Source of the DNA: CAZGSV01 sp964528605
GTDB lineage: Bacteria > Armatimonadota > Zipacnadia > CAZGSV01
DNA: 29,014 bases
NCBI GenBank assembly: GCA_964528605.1
Contig: CAZGSV010000029.1
Coordinates: 1 to 29,014 of the forward strand
Reading direction: 5' to 3'
Positions 14,972 through 21,951 of this stretch are shown piece by piece; the first letter of the stretch is position 1; every line of letters begins with the position of its first letter. A program made the position numbers and the translations under genes. The notes beneath the pieces are model-generated. The model saw nothing but the letters and a program-made list of their open reading frames with translations, did not search any database and had not been told where the DNA came from.

Positions 14972-16163
14972 GCTTCTCCGGCGCGGGCGTGCGCACCACC
15001 CATACCTGTCCGTCGCGCTGGTAGCCCCTAGGCTCCGGCCCCATATACAGCGGCCCCCCCAACACGTAAGCGATCTGCCTCCCGTCCGGCGACCACGCCA
15101 GATCACGTATCGCCGCGGAGGCCTTCACCAGTGTCTTCCGCCGCTCGCCGTCCGAACTCGCCAGCTCCACGCGCCACTCCCGCGCCGTTTCGCTCACGTA
15201 GGCTATCCACTCCCCCCCCGGCTGCCAGATGGCCTCCGTCACCCGGCCCTTCAGCACCGTGCCCAGCGTTCTCGCTTTCCCGGTGCTGGTCTCGACAACC
15301 TCCACCTCGCATTGCAGCCCCTTGGGTGTCTGCCTGAGTCTGCCGGCCATCACCAATCTGGTGCCGTCCGGAGCCAGGGAGCCGCAGCACCCAACCGAGT
15401 CAAACGGCCCGAACTTGGTCACCCGCCCGCTGTCTCGCCGCCAGTAGTACCTGCCCTCGCCGGTGAGGAAGTAGAGCGTCTTGCCGTCCCCGGTCCAGCC
15501 CAGAACGTGGCTGAAGATGATCCGGCCCTCCGCCAATTGCTGCGTCTTGCCGGTCTCCAAGTCTGTTACGCTAACCCGATACCCCCCCGGGTCCCCGATT
15601 GACACGAAAGCGAGCAGCCGCCCGTCCGGGCTCGGACACGACTCCGTATATGTCCCGGGGCCTGGCAGGCGTAACGTTCGCGCATCCCCCTCCCCGCGAG
15701 CCCGCACGTACTCCGCTCGCAGGTGCCCGGAGGGGTCCCTATCCTCGCCCATGTCCTTCAGATAGAGCAGCCCTACCTTCCCCGGTATCCACACTGGGCC
15801 CCAGCCTGGGCCTATCTGCTCCAGCGCCCCCCCACGCACCGTCAGCACCCTCACCTCCGACGCCGGGGCCGGCCCCGGTATCATCCCCGGCAGGATCCGC
15901 TTCGTCGCCTCCTCCATCGTTAGGCTCGTCGCTAGCTCCGGCCCCTTGGGCGCCACCACGAACGCCAGGCGCGTGCCGTCCGGTGACCACTCGGGGCTGG
16001 AACAGAAACTCCTTCGCAGGTTCGTCAGCCGCCGCCCGCCCGTTGCCACCGGCTCCTGCGCTCGTGAACTCAGCACCACATAGCCCACCACCAGCATGAG
16101 CACCACCAGTACCAACCAACTCCTGTCCCTCCTGCGCCCCACTCGTCCACCTGATTCTGTCAA
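14958..16163 (-). CDS. TolB-like beta-propeller protein, membrane-anchored or secreted
   Basis: About 401 residues with a signal anchor (SWLVLVVLMLVVGYVVL) and repeated WD40-like/PD40 blades: SPEWSPDGTRLAFV, SCPSPDGRLLAFVS, LGWTGDGKTLYFLT, SLAPDGTRLVMAG, AIWQPGGEWIAYVS, LAWSPDGRQIAYVL. Six such blades suit a six-bladed propeller binding partner proteins outside the cytoplasm; a catalytic domain is absent. I place the start at TTG 16163, eight bases after GGAGG. A GTG at 16178 is also in frame, but a TATACT -10-like box (16190-16185) would put transcription start right on it. No TolB partner genes are nearby, so the role is unknown. Confidence 0.75.
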   Translation of the reverse strand: MTESGGRVGRRRDRSWLVLVVLMLVVGYVVLSSRAQEPVATGGRRLTNLRRSFCSSPEWSPDGTRLAFVVAPKGPELATSLTMEEATKRILPGMIPGPAPASEVRVLTVRGGALEQIGPGWGPVWIPGKVGLLYLKDMGEDRDPSGHLRAEYVRARGEGDARTLRLPGPGTYTESCPSPDGRLLAFVSIGDPGGYRVSVTDLETGKTQQLAEGRIIFSHVLGWTGDGKTLYFLTGEGRYYWRRDSGRVTKFGPFDSVGCCGSLAPDGTRLVMAGRLRQTPKGLQCEVEVVETSTGKARTLGTVLKGRVTEAIWQPGGEWIAYVSETAREWRVELASSDGERRKTLVKASAAIRDLAWSPDGRQIAYVLGGPLYMGPEPRGYQRDGQVWVVRTPAPEKPSAR

Positions 16164-16178
16164 TCTCTTCGCCTCCAC

Positions 16179-16263
16179 CCCGCCAGTATAGTCTCACTTC
16201 GGCCCCTACGCTACCCCACCGGCTGGTATAATAGTCGGCAATCGCATAGCCCTGGAGGGGAAA
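16179..16263. promoter_or_regulatory. Divergent promoter region for propeller and cytidylate-kinase-like genes
   Basis: On the plus strand a consensus -10 box TATAAT lies at 16227-16232, 32 bases before the ATG at 16264, with no good -35 box. GGAGG at 16254-16258 is the ribosome-binding site. On the minus strand TATACT (16190-16185) could serve the propeller gene, also with a poor -35. Confidence 0.5.
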
Positions 16264-16992
16264 ATGCGCTCAGCACCCGATTGGGCCGCTCGCCATCTTC
16301 GCTTCTGGGAGGCCGTGGACAAAGCACGTCATGAGCCCGACCTCGCTCAAGCCTCGGCCGCGGACCGCATGGTCGTGGTCCTCTCCCGTCAAGCAGGCGC
16401 CCGAGGGGAAGAGATCGCCCACGGCGTCGCTGAGGAACTCGGCTATCGCCTTCTCGACCGCGAGATCGTGGACTACTTAGCCAACACCGCGCAGGTGCGC
16501 CGCCGCCTGGTCGAAACCCTTGACGAACGCACCCGCTCGTCACTCGAAGACTGGGTGACTACCTTGCTCAGCGCCCAGTCCTTCGACCAGACCGCCTACC
16601 TACGCCACCTCGCCACCGTGCTCGCCTCCATCGCGGCCCACGGGCGCGCCATCGTCGTCGGCCGCGGCGCCGTCCACCTCCTCACCTCGCCCTTTGTGTA
16701 CCGCGTCCGCGTCATCGCTCCACTGGGGCAGCGCATCGAGAACATCGCCCGGGAGCGCGACCTTCCCCTGCACGAGGCGCGTCGCTGGGTCGTGCATACC
16801 GATCGCCAGCGCGAGAGCTTCATCCGCCGCCACTTCCAGCGCGACCCGAGAGACCCCCTCCTCTATGATCTAACCGTCAACACCGCGGGCGTCGGCCCCA
16901 CGGAAGGCATCGCCGCCGTCTGCGCCGGAGTGCGCGCTCGCATCCACCTGCTCGACGCCGCCCGGCAGGCGCCGCGTCACGCCGGCCGCTAA
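16264..16992 (+). CDS. Cytidylate-kinase-like family protein
   Basis: A 242-residue protein of the cytidylate kinase-like family (Cytidylate_kin2). After a 35-residue N-terminal extension comes MVVVLSRQAGARGEEIAHGVAEEL, which corresponds to the family P-loop (usually SRQxGSGGxEIA). Here the loop reads AGARGEE, so the two small residues before the second glycine are partly replaced. LGYRLLDREIVDYLA, GRAIVVGRGAVHLL, VRVIAPLGQRIENIARE (lid Arg residues) and the end TVNTAGVGPTEGIAAVC are typical. Such proteins are often of unknown substrate and are not the housekeeping Cmk. GGAGGGG precedes the ATG. Its stop lies three bases from the convergent DUF362 gene. Confidence 0.85.
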   Translation: MRSAPDWAARHLRFWEAVDKARHEPDLAQASAADRMVVVLSRQAGARGEEIAHGVAEELGYRLLDREIVDYLANTAQVRRRLVETLDERTRSSLEDWVTTLLSAQSFDQTAYLRHLATVLASIAAHGRAIVVGRGAVHLLTSPFVYRVRVIAPLGQRIENIARERDLPLHEARRWVVHTDRQRESFIRRHFQRDPRDPLLYDLTVNTAGVGPTEGIAAVCAGVRARIHLLDAARQAPRHAGR

Positions 16993-16995
16993 CGC

Positions 16996-18102
16996 TTACA
17001 GCGCGCCGCCTTGCGGCCCACCCCCAGCGTAGGCCTGGAACAGCCGCCCCCACTCCGTCTGCATGAACTGCCTAATCCGCCCCCGCCCAATCAGAGGCAG
17101 CCAGAGGTGGTCGTGATACAGGTTCGAGGCGTGCCACGACCAGGGGACCAAGGGCGAATGCAACAGCAGCTTCTCCAACGACCGCAGCGGCCCCTTTCGG
17201 ATCATCTGGTCACCCCAGATCACGAAACTCCGCCGTACGTGAAACCCCAGGTTCACGCCGCTAACGTCCTCGCCCAGCACCTCGATTTCTTTCGCGTCCG
17301 CCACCCCTAGCCCCCGCTCGTGCGCCATCCTCAAGTAGCCAATGCTCATCGGGTCAAACCCCATCATCTTCGCCCCCACCGCATCAATCGCCACCGAATC
17401 GCCGCTTGCCAGAATGTAGTTCCCAATGCGCGGGATCATCGTCCGCGGCCCTGCCCCATCCCCGCATACCGTCCCATCCATCACCGCAAAGACCCCAGGG
17501 TGCAGCTCTCGCTGCATTATCAGCAGGTCCACCAGCACCTCGTGGATGTACTTGTGCGCGTAGTGCCGCACCTCTTTCAGCAATCCGCCGAAGGCGTTCT
17601 TCACCGCGCCCGTGGTGGTGCTGTGGCCATGCGTCTTCATCGTGGGCAGGTGCAGCACGTTCCTCCCGATGAACATCTTGGGAATCTCGATTCCCTGCGG
17701 GAAGATCCCCTGCAACTTGAGCAACGGCTCGCGGAACTCGTACTTGACCCACTCGACCTCGGTCAGCGCCGTGAAGCCCAGCCCATACCGCTGCAACACC
17801 GGAATCCACAGGTTGTTGCGTGCCCCCTCGTGAGGCTGCGTGACCACCGTGCGGTTCTCCACCGGCAGCAGCCGCTCCGCGGCGTACCCGCGCCGCAGCA
17901 GGTGCCGCACTACCCCCTCCACCTGCCACGGCTCGCTCGAACAAGCCGGAAAGTACTTCGTCCACGACAGGTTCAACTTAATGAGCGTGTCCTGGTCGCG
18001 CGGCAGGAACCGGTCAAAGCCCACCATGTCCATCAGCCGGCCGTAGTCGTCCAGCACGGTCGCCGGGCTCGTCTTCAGTACCGCTACTTGCGCTCGCGTC
18101 AT
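16996..18102 (-). CDS. DUF362 domain-containing protein
   Basis: A 368-residue protein with the DUF362 pattern: IKLNLSWTKYFPACSSEPW near residue 42, HLPTMKTHGHSTTTGAVKNAFGGLL (about 152-176), and GDSVAIDAVGAKMMGFDP (about 234-251). There is no ferredoxin-type cysteine cluster, which some DUF362 proteins carry at the C-terminus. No signal peptide is seen. The family's biochemical role is not settled. The ATG at 18102 has GGAGG 12 bases upstream, somewhat distant. It stands alone, divergent from the mla operon and convergent with the cytidylate-kinase-like gene. Confidence 0.88.
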   Translation of the reverse strand: MTRAQVAVLKTSPATVLDDYGRLMDMVGFDRFLPRDQDTLIKLNLSWTKYFPACSSEPWQVEGVVRHLLRRGYAAERLLPVENRTVVTQPHEGARNNLWIPVLQRYGLGFTALTEVEWVKYEFREPLLKLQGIFPQGIEIPKMFIGRNVLHLPTMKTHGHSTTTGAVKNAFGGLLKEVRHYAHKYIHEVLVDLLIMQRELHPGVFAVMDGTVCGDGAGPRTMIPRIGNYILASGDSVAIDAVGAKMMGFDPMSIGYLRMAHERGLGVADAKEIEVLGEDVSGVNLGFHVRRSFVIWGDQMIRKGPLRSLEKLLLHSPLVPWSWHASNLYHDHLWLPLIGRGRIRQFMQTEWGRLFQAYAGGGPQGGAL

Positions 18103-18176
18103 CGCCTAGACCATCCTCCATTCCTAGTCTACCACCCCTCACGACTCGCGCCCAGAATCGGGCGTCGCCACCCTCA

Positions 18177-18225
18177 GCGGTGCTCGACGGGGCGGAGTAA
18201 GGGCCCACCGCGCCCTGAGCACCGC
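18177..18225. repeat. Inverted repeat upstream of the mla promoter
   Basis: GCGGTGCTC (18177-18185) and GAGCACCGC (18217-18225) are exact reverse complements, and AGGGC (18200-18204) / GCCCT (18212-18216) nest inside. There is no T-run on either strand, so a terminator is unlikely. A regulator-binding site or cruciform upstream of the -35 box is possible. Confidence 0.5.
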
Positions 18226-18252
18226 CCCAAAAGCGCCTGAAACGCGCTCTCT

Positions 18253-18281
18253 TTGACGAGCGGCGCCCGCCCGCCTATAAT
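18253..18281 (+). promoter_or_regulatory. Strong sigma-70-type promoter of the mla-rplI-dnaB-pur run
   Basis: TTGACG (18253-18258), a 17-base spacer, and a consensus TATAAT (18276-18281). Transcription would start near 18288, leaving about 147 bases before the mlaE ATG at 18435. It is the best promoter seen on the plus strand for the co-directional genes that follow. Confidence 0.8.
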
Positions 18282-18319
18282 CGCGCCGCTACTCGGAGGA
18301 GCAAACCGGCAGACCAGAC

Positions 18320-18454
18320 ATGCTGCGCAGCCCCGGTCGCCTGTGTGTCCGCTGCTGTCAGCGCCGTATTCGGTCCGCCGCTAAGGTGGCGCGGCGGGTC
18401 GCCTGCGGGGAAATGGGTCTTCGTCACCAAACCTATGCACACCCTCGTCGCTGA
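18320..18454 (+). other. Possible leader reading frame overlapping the mlaE start
   Basis: ATG at 18320 opens a 44-codon frame, rich in Arg and Cys (begins MLRSPGRLCVRCCQRR), that stops at 18452-18454, 17 bases after the mlaE ATG. A strong GGAGGAG lies upstream but 18 bases from the ATG, further than usual. It may be a translationally coupled leader or simply chance in GC-rich DNA. Confidence 0.2.
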
Positions 18455-19190
18455 CTTGACAGGCATCCTGCGCTACGCCGGGCAACTCGGCATTCTAGCA
18501 GGCCAAGCCTCCGCCGTGGTTGCGCGCGGACGCCTCAACCTCCGTCAGACCGTCAACCAGATGGCGCGCTTCGGCGTGGACTCCATGCCCATCGTGCTCG
18601 TGACCGTCCTCTTCAGCGGCATGGTGCTTGCCCTGCACACTGCCCAGCAGATGAGCCAAGTGGGGGCCGGCAGATTCGTCGGCGGCCTCGTCGTCGTTTC
18701 CGTCGTCCGCGAACTTGCCCCGGTCCTGGCCGCCGTCGTCGTCGCCGCTCGCGTCGGCTCTGCCATCGCCGCCGAGATCGGCACCATGAAGGTCACCGAA
18801 CAGATCGACGCGCTCCGCGCCCTGGCCACGCCGCCGGTACGTTTCCTAGTCGTCCCCCGGCTGCTGGCCGGCATGATCACCATGCCCGCCCTCACGGTGA
18901 TCTCCGCCCTTACCGGGGCCTTCGGCGGCTATCTCGTGGCCGTCCGCTCCGGCGTCTCTTCCTACGAGTACCTCTCCTCGGCCCGCAACTTCCTCGACCT
19001 GCAGGACGTCTGGGGAGGCCTGCTCAAGACCGTGGTCTTCGGGGTCATCATCGCCCTGGTAAGTTGCCATCAGGGCCTGCGGGCCCAGGGCGGCGCCGAT
19101 GGCGTCGGTCGCGCTACCACCGCCGCCGTCGTCCTCTCCATCGCCTTCATATACGCGGCCGACTTCTTCCTCAGCGCGGTGATCTTCTGA
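18435..19190 (+). CDS. mlaE: MlaE-type ABC transporter permease (phospholipid transport)
   Basis: The inner-membrane permease of a Mla/MCE lipid transporter, 251 residues, normal for MlaE. Signatures are MSQVGAGRFVGGLVVVSVVRELAPVLAAVVVAARVGSAIAAEIGTM (about 74-120) and KVTEQIDALRALATPPVRFLVVPRLLAG. Five hydrophobic segments are visible, ending AFIYAADFFLSAVIF. I chose ATG 18435 because MlaE relatives begin with this helix; no ribosome-binding site precedes it. A GTG at 18345 in the same frame adds 30 unfamiliar residues. The stop overlaps the next start (TGATG), so it is coupled to mlaF. Confidence 0.93.
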   Translation: MHTLVADLTGILRYAGQLGILAGQASAVVARGRLNLRQTVNQMARFGVDSMPIVLVTVLFSGMVLALHTAQQMSQVGAGRFVGGLVVVSVVRELAPVLAAVVVAARVGSAIAAEIGTMKVTEQIDALRALATPPVRFLVVPRLLAGMITMPALTVISALTGAFGGYLVAVRSGVSSYEYLSSARNFLDLQDVWGGLLKTVVFGVIIALVSCHQGLRAQGGADGVGRATTAAVVLSIAFIYAADFFLSAVIF

Positions 19191-19966
19191 TGCCGCCCCT
19201 GGTTGCGCTCGACCAAGTGTCCTACGGAGTCGCAGGCCAGACCATACTCGACTCCGTCAGCCTAGCACTGCACCGCGGCCAGATCGTCGGCATCCTCGGC
19301 CTTTCCGGCAGCGGCAAGACCACACTGTTGCGCCTCGTCGTGGGCCTGCTGCGCCCAACTTCGGGCCAAGTGGTGCTCTTCGGCCAACCCACCAACGACC
19401 TCTCCGACGCGGCGCTGGACGCCTCGCGGCTCCGCATCGGCCTCGTGTTCCAGTACGCCGCCCTTTTCGACTCCCTCACCGTCGCGGAGAACGTCGCCTT
19501 TCCCCTGCGCGAGCACCCGCAGAACGGCCGCCTGGGCAAGAGGAGCCGGCAGCGCGAAGCCGCGCTCCGCGAGCGCGTCGCCTCGCTGCTCCAAATGGTC
19601 GGTATGAGCGGCACCGAGCACCTATACCCCGCGCAACTCAGCGGCGGTATGAGGAAACGGGTCGGCATAGCCCGCGCGCTCGCTCTTGAGCCGGAGGTCA
19701 TGCTCTATGACGAGCCCAGCAGCGGGCTCGACCCCCTTACTGCCGCCATGATTGACGACCTCATCGTCGAACTGTCCAACACCCTCTCCGTCGCCTCCCT
19801 CGTGGTCTCGCACCATGTGGCCAACGTTATGCGCATCGCCCACCTCGTGGGCTTCCTCCATGAGGCCCGCCTCGCCTTCTGGGGCACGCCCGAGGAAGCT
19901 CGCCTCTCCTCCGTGCCCATCGTGCAGGCTTTCTTGCGCGGCCGCCAAGAGCCGGTTCGGGCCTAA
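19190..19966 (+). CDS. mlaF: MlaF-type ABC transporter ATPase
   Basis: The 258-residue ATPase that powers the MlaE permease. It has Walker A GLSGSGKTT (37-45), Q-loop FQYAALFDSLTVAENVAFPL (Gln88), signature LSGGMRKRVGIARAL (150-164), Walker B VMLYDEPSSGLDP (170-182) and the switch His in VSHHV (208-209). The LFDSLTV...NVAFPLREH stretch is characteristic of Mla/MCE ATPases. The start at 19190 overlaps the mlaE stop. Eleven bases separate it from mlaD. Confidence 0.97.
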   Translation: MPPLVALDQVSYGVAGQTILDSVSLALHRGQIVGILGLSGSGKTTLLRLVVGLLRPTSGQVVLFGQPTNDLSDAALDASRLRIGLVFQYAALFDSLTVAENVAFPLREHPQNGRLGKRSRQREAALRERVASLLQMVGMSGTEHLYPAQLSGGMRKRVGIARALALEPEVMLYDEPSSGLDPLTAAMIDDLIVELSNTLSVASLVVSHHVANVMRIAHLVGFLHEARLAFWGTPEEARLSSVPIVQAFLRGRQEPVRA

Positions 19967-19977
19967 GGGTCACTGCG

Positions 19978-21477
19978 ATGGAAATCCGTCCGGGACAAGA
20001 ACTCCGCGTGGGGCTCCTGCTGGTGATTGCCATCGGCCTGCTTGTGGCCGCCTACTACATCACCGGCAGTCTCTGGCGCCGGCCGGAGCCCAGCTACTTC
20101 ATCCACTTCGACAATGCCGGCGGCCTCAAGCAAGGCGACACAGTGCGCATGGCCGGCATCAACATCGGCGAGGTAGCGCGCGTAAGCCTCGACACCCCCT
20201 CCGGAGCGCTCGTCCAAATCCGCGTCAGGCCCGATGTCGGAGGGCGTCCAGTCTTCCTTTATGATAGGTACAGCTACCGGGTTGCGACCGGCGTTCTCCT
20301 GCAGGAGAGCGCCCTGCAGATTGTCCAGAGAAAGCCGAGGGGCCGCCTCCTCAAGGTTGGCGACAAGATCACCGGCGAGTCCGCCGTCGCGGTGGAGGAC
20401 ATCGTGCCCATCTTGAAGCAGACCGCCGACAACCTGCAGCAGATCACGGCGCAGGTTCGCGACATCGTGGGTACCGGCGAACTGGGCGCCACCCTCCACG
20501 CCGTCGGCGAGAACCTGCGTGTCGCCAGCGCCAACGCCGCCAAGTTCACTTCGGCTCTCGCCGAAGTGGCCCGCACTTCCAGTGGCCCCCTCGCTGCCAC
20601 CGCCTACAACCTGCAGCAGGCCTCCATCCAAGTCCGTCGCGCCAGCGAGCAGGCCGCGGCCCTGGCCGGCGATCCCGCCCTGCAGGGCGCCTTCCGCGAG
20701 ACTTTGGCCTCGCTCGAGCGCAGTTCGCACAACGTCGAGCAGTTGACCGCGGACCCCGCGCTCAAACAGTCCCTCGACAACCTCGCCCGCACCGCCGAGC
20801 AACTGGCCGCCTCCAGCGAAGCCCTAGCGCAATTCGTCAGCAAACCGGCCAACGCGGCCAATGTGGAGGAAGCGCTAGCCGCCCTGCGCGCCGCCGCTGA
20901 CAACGTCGAGACCACCACCGCCCACCTGCGCCAGGTGCTAACCGACGCCGGACTCAGTCAGGACCTCCGCCAGAGCCTGCGCAACATCGCCGACGCCTCG
21001 CAGCAGGCCAAGGAGTCCGTCGCCAAGGCCGACGCCATGCTCAGTGCCGGCCAGCGCCTGGCTTCCTCGGTATCCCGGCTGGAGGCCCATGCCGTCCAGG
21101 ACGTTTACTACAGCGGCAAGAGCGACGACTGGCAGGGAGCCCTCAACATCGAGGTCACCACTGGCCCCAAGGGCAGGTCCTTCACCGCCGGCGCCGAAGA
21201 CATCGGACAGGGCAACCGCCTCAACCTCAAGATAGGCCGCGACCTGACCCCCTCTGTGCGCGCGCGCGGCGGCCTGCACCGCGGCCAAATGGGGCTCGGC
21301 CTCGTGGCCTCGCCAGCACCCGGGCTCAGCCTTTCCCTCGATCTCTACAACCCCAAGGAACTGGCCGCCGACTTCTGGGCCCGCTACGACCTCGCCCAAG
21401 GACTCAGCCTCGCGCTCGGCCAAGAGTACATTTTTCGCGGCAACTATCCCCGCGCAGGCCTCACTTTGAGATACTAG
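19978..21477 (+). CDS. mlaD: MlaD/MCE-domain lipid transport protein with long helical stalk and C-terminal beta-barrel-like domain
   Basis: A 499-residue protein, far longer than E. coli MlaD (about 180). Order of parts: cytoplasmic tip and one membrane helix (11-27), the MCE domain (about 36-118; FDNAGGLKQGDTVRMAGINIGEV), and a long Ala/Gln-rich helical region (about 145-370). Last come roughly 125 residues (374-499) of alternating hydrophobic strands with short turns ending AGLTLRY, with a terminal aromatic residue as in outer-membrane barrels. This matches the trans-envelope MlaD reported in the diderm Firmicute Veillonella. In this reading the inner-membrane pump, a periplasm-spanning helical tube and an outer-membrane anchor are in one chain. 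The barrel call is from strand pattern only. Confidence 0.92.
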   Translation: MEIRPGQELRVGLLLVIAIGLLVAAYYITGSLWRRPEPSYFIHFDNAGGLKQGDTVRMAGINIGEVARVSLDTPSGALVQIRVRPDVGGRPVFLYDRYSYRVATGVLLQESALQIVQRKPRGRLLKVGDKITGESAVAVEDIVPILKQTADNLQQITAQVRDIVGTGELGATLHAVGENLRVASANAAKFTSALAEVARTSSGPLAATAYNLQQASIQVRRASEQAAALAGDPALQGAFRETLASLERSSHNVEQLTADPALKQSLDNLARTAEQLAASSEALAQFVSKPANAANVEEALAALRAAADNVETTTAHLRQVLTDAGLSQDLRQSLRNIADASQQAKESVAKADAMLSAGQRLASSVSRLEAHAVQDVYYSGKSDDWQGALNIEVTTGPKGRSFTAGAEDIGQGNRLNLKIGRDLTPSVRARGGLHRGQMGLGLVASPAPGLSLSLDLYNPKELAADFWARYDLAQGLSLALGQEYIFRGNYPRAGLTLRY

Positions 21478-21504
21478 TTCTACCAATGAGAACGAGGTGA
21501 GTAG

Positions 21505-21951
21505 ATGAAGGTCATTCTTATGCGCGACGTGGCCGGGCTGGGTGAAAAGATGGAAGCGCGCGAGGTCTCCGACGGTTACGCGCGCAACTACCTCTTTCCC
21601 CGCGGCCTGGCCATCCCCGCCTCCGCCAAGGCCGAGAAGAACGTGCACCAGGTGCTGGAGCAGCGCGAGCGGCACGAAGCCCGCCGCCGGCAAGAGCAGC
21701 AAGGCCTCGCGGGCAGGATCCAGTCCGTCAGCGTTCGCATCACAGCCCGCGCCGGAACCGACGGCCGCCTCTACGGCTCCGTCACCCCCCAGAGAATCGC
21801 TCAAGCCCTCAAAGAGCAGCACCACATTGACGTGGACCGCCGCAAGATCAGGTTGAGCGAGAGCATCAAGGACCTGGGCTCCTATCAAGCCCACATTGAC
21901 CTCGGTCCAGACGCCGAGTCAGTTCTCGGCATCGAGGTGGTTCAAGAATGA
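21505..21951 (+). CDS. rplI: 50S ribosomal protein L9
   Basis: A 148-residue L9, usual length, binding 23S rRNA through its N-terminal domain. The N-terminal signature MKVILMRDVAGLGEKMEAREVSDGYARNYLFPRGLA is clear, followed by the long connecting helix (about 41-75) and the C-terminal domain with LYGSVTPQRIAQAL and KDLGSYQAHIDL. GAGGTGAG precedes the ATG. The stop overlaps the dnaB start (ATGA), the common rplI-dnaB pairing. The usual upstream partners rpsF, ssb and rpsR are not here; mlaD takes that place. Confidence 0.98.
   Translation: MKVILMRDVAGLGEKMEAREVSDGYARNYLFPRGLAIPASAKAEKNVHQVLEQRERHEARRRQEQQGLAGRIQSVSVRITARAGTDGRLYGSVTPQRIAQALKEQHHIDVDRRKIRLSESIKDLGSYQAHIDLGPDAESVLGIEVVQE

Larger units (their letters stand above)
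18103..18434. other. 332-base divergent region between DUF362 and mlaE
   Basis: Contents seen: an inverted repeat at 18177-18225, a strong plus-strand promoter at 18253-18281, GGAGGAG at 18295-18301, and a 44-codon reading frame at 18320-18454 that overlaps the mlaE start. No tRNA or other RNA gene is recognised. The minus strand shows only GGAGG before the DUF362 start. Confidence 0.6.

Noticed and set aside
18345..18434. N-terminal extension of mlaE from a GTG
   Set aside because: The extra 30 residues are unlike MlaE relatives and have no ribosome-binding site; ATG 18435 gives the normal length.
20938..21894. 318-codon open frame on the minus strand across mlaD and rplI
   Set aside because: It crosses two certain genes and has no domain pattern.
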